Source of the DNA: DASQZK01 sp963809925
Lineage (GTDB): Bacteria; Bacteroidota; Bacteroidia; Bacteroidales; GCA-2748055
Reading direction: 5' to 3'
DNA: 64,000 bases
Assembly (NCBI GenBank): GCA_963809925.1
Contig: CAWELH010000004.1
Location: 1,054,001 to 1,118,000, forward strand
The notes under the pieces are model-generated. The model worked only from the letters and a program-made list of their open reading frames with translations, was not told the origin of the DNA and did no database searches. The first letter of the stretch is position 1; each line of letters starts with the position of its first letter. Position numbers and translations under genes: made by a program. Of this stretch, positions 62,925 to 64,000 are shown piece after piece.

Positions 62925-64000
62925 ATGTTCAGCAATATCTTCAAATCGTTTCGGCTGAATGCCAAGTTTTTTCTCATATTTATGATCCTGAGCTTACCTG
63001 TTTCAAAGAGTTTTGCTCAAATCGATACCAGTATGCTTTGCATGGGTAATTATTGGACAGAAGAACAGGGCAAAGAGAAACTCCAGGAATTTGCATCACT
63101 CTATAACGATAGAGCGGGCTGGGAGAGGAGAGCTGCAGAGATCCGAAAAAATATTTTGCATGGTGCACAGCTTGACCCGATGCCGGAAAAAACGCCCTTG
63201 AATGCTGTCATTCGCGATAAAAAGATAATGGATGGTTATAGTGTCGAGAATGTAGCATTCGAAAGCGTACCCGGATTCTGGGTGACTGGCAACCTCTACA
63301 GACCCCTCGAAATAAAGGGCAAGGTTCCGGGCATCCTGTGCCCTCACGGCCATTGGGAAGACGGACGCTTCCGGGATGATATGCAGATCCGCTGTGCAGC
63401 AATGGCCAAAATGGGAGCTGTTGTATTTGCCTGGGATATGGTCGGTTATGGAGAATCAACACAATGTGAGCACAGGACGATCCCGATTGTCTTAAAAATG
63501 CAGTTATGGAACAGCATCAGGTCGGTGGATTTTATTACTTCCCTGGACGATGTTGACAGTAACAGAATCGCTGTTACCGGAGCATCGGGTGGTGGTACAC
63601 AAACATTTCTGCTTACCGCCGTTGATCCCAGGATTGCTGTGTCAGCACCTGTCGTCATGGTATCTGCCCATTTTTTTGGTGGATGCGTTGGGGAAAGTGG
63701 TATGCCGGTACATAAGGCAGCCGGGTTTCAGACAAACAATGTCGAAATAGCTGCCAGTTCAGCGCCCCGACCGCTGTTACTGGTGTCGGACGGGGATGAC
63801 TGGACAAAAAATACACCGGAAGTTGAATACCCCTATATCAGGCATATTTACGAATATTACGGCGCCGGAGACCTGGTTCAAAATGTCCATTTGCCTAATG
63901 AGAAACACGATTACGGCGCTTCAAAGAGGCTGGCAGTTTATAAATTTTTCGCCGACCATCTCGGTTTGGATATCATTAAAATTGAAGATGCCGGTGGAAC
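62925..64000 (+). CDS. Exported acetylxylan-esterase-like hydrolase (partial)
   Basis: The frame opens at ATG 62925 and runs off the window end after 358 codons, so the C-terminus is missing. There is a signal peptide (FFLIFMILSLPVSKSFAQ). The alpha/beta-hydrolase core has CPHGHWEDGRF, DMVGYGES, the nucleophile elbow TGASGGGTQTFL, an Asp in LLVSDGDDW and the His in NEKHDYG, giving a complete triad. It resembles the acetylxylan esterase/prolyl-oligopeptidase group. It diverges from the sulfatase gene, 160 bases apart, so both may act on the same decorated glycan. Confidence 0.85.
   Translation, partial: MFSNIFKSFRLNAKFFLIFMILSLPVSKSFAQIDTSMLCMGNYWTEEQGKEKLQEFASLYNDRAGWERRAAEIRKNILHGAQLDPMPEKTPLNAVIRDKKIMDGYSVENVAFESVPGFWVTGNLYRPLEIKGKVPGILCPHGHWEDGRFRDDMQIRCAAMAKMGAVVFAWDMVGYGESTQCEHRTIPIVLKMQLWNSIRSVDFITSLDDVDSNRIAVTGASGGGTQTFLLTAVDPRIAVSAPVVMVSAHFFGGCVGESGMPVHKAAGFQTNNVEIAASSAPRPLLLVSDGDDWTKNTPEVEYPYIRHIYEYYGAGDLVQNVHLPNEKHDYGASKRLAVYKFFADHLGLDIIKIEDAGG

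Overview
The window looks like a chromosomal segment of a Bacteroidota bacterium, probably a free-living Bacteroidales/Marinilabiliales-like or related lineage (inference). The evidence is the gene families (DUF349, DUF4251, GldI-like FKBP lipoproteins, exported TonB C-terminal protein, Gfo/Idh/MocA protein with a Tat signal), the many lipoproteins and exported glycan enzymes, weak Shine-Dalgarno sites, and promoters of the TTTG-N19-TAnnTTTG type at several starts. Three sites also fit a sigma-54 pattern (GG-N10-GA). Base composition is moderate, except for an AT-rich patch at about 46.4-47.6 kb.

Layout. 0.2-7.4 kb: a PKD lipoprotein, a tRNA-Leu(GAG), then exported carbohydrate enzymes (PIG-L deacetylase, GH27 alpha-galactosidase, DUF1593 protein, six-hairpin glycosidase-like lipoprotein) with a possible gene remnant between them. 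7.7-11.1 kb, minus strand: tRNA-Leu(CAG) and a gene run of an AmgK-like sugar kinase fused to a RapZ C-terminal domain, a 46-residue Cys-rich protein, a MurU-like nucleotidyltransferase and an APS/PAPS reductase. 11.4-23 kb: mnmA, a porin-like barrel, an AddAB-type helicase-nuclease locus with a radical SAM gene between the two subunits, trmD and a small heat shock protein. 23.4-38.7 kb: housekeeping genes (DUF349, pyrG-yidC, ribH, TPR anchor protein, recF-DciA-like, ndk, DHH phosphoesterase, three FKBP lipoproteins, RsmI-like methylase, metallo-hydrolase).

38.7-49 kb: an MFS carrier, a TonB C-terminal protein, a secreted lipase, a GH172-like (DUF2961) lipoprotein, an exported NIF3-like protein and a second GH27. 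A HigBA-type toxin-antitoxin pair with a broken third gene follows, then a Tat-exported oxidoreductase. 49.2-49.8 kb is repeat-rich. 50-51.6 kb is an ArsR-thioredoxin-permease operon with two visible operators. 52-58.6 kb holds a DUF4251 protein, two different fused aconitase-family dehydratases, asnA and lpxA. 58.8-64 kb holds membrane proteins, a sulfatase with a PA14 domain and a partial exported esterase.

Functionally, this is core metabolism and replication/repair interleaved with exported enzymes for galactosidic, probably sulfated and acylated, polysaccharides. No SusCD pair, phage, integrase, CRISPR array or rRNA was seen. A dispersed repeat family (18.3, 30.0 and 49.2-49.8 kb) starts directly at stop codons in two of its three locations. 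The least explained items are that repeat family, the kinase-RapZ fusion locus, the exported NIF3 protein and the paired LeuC-LeuD fusions. I cannot establish novelty without database searches.
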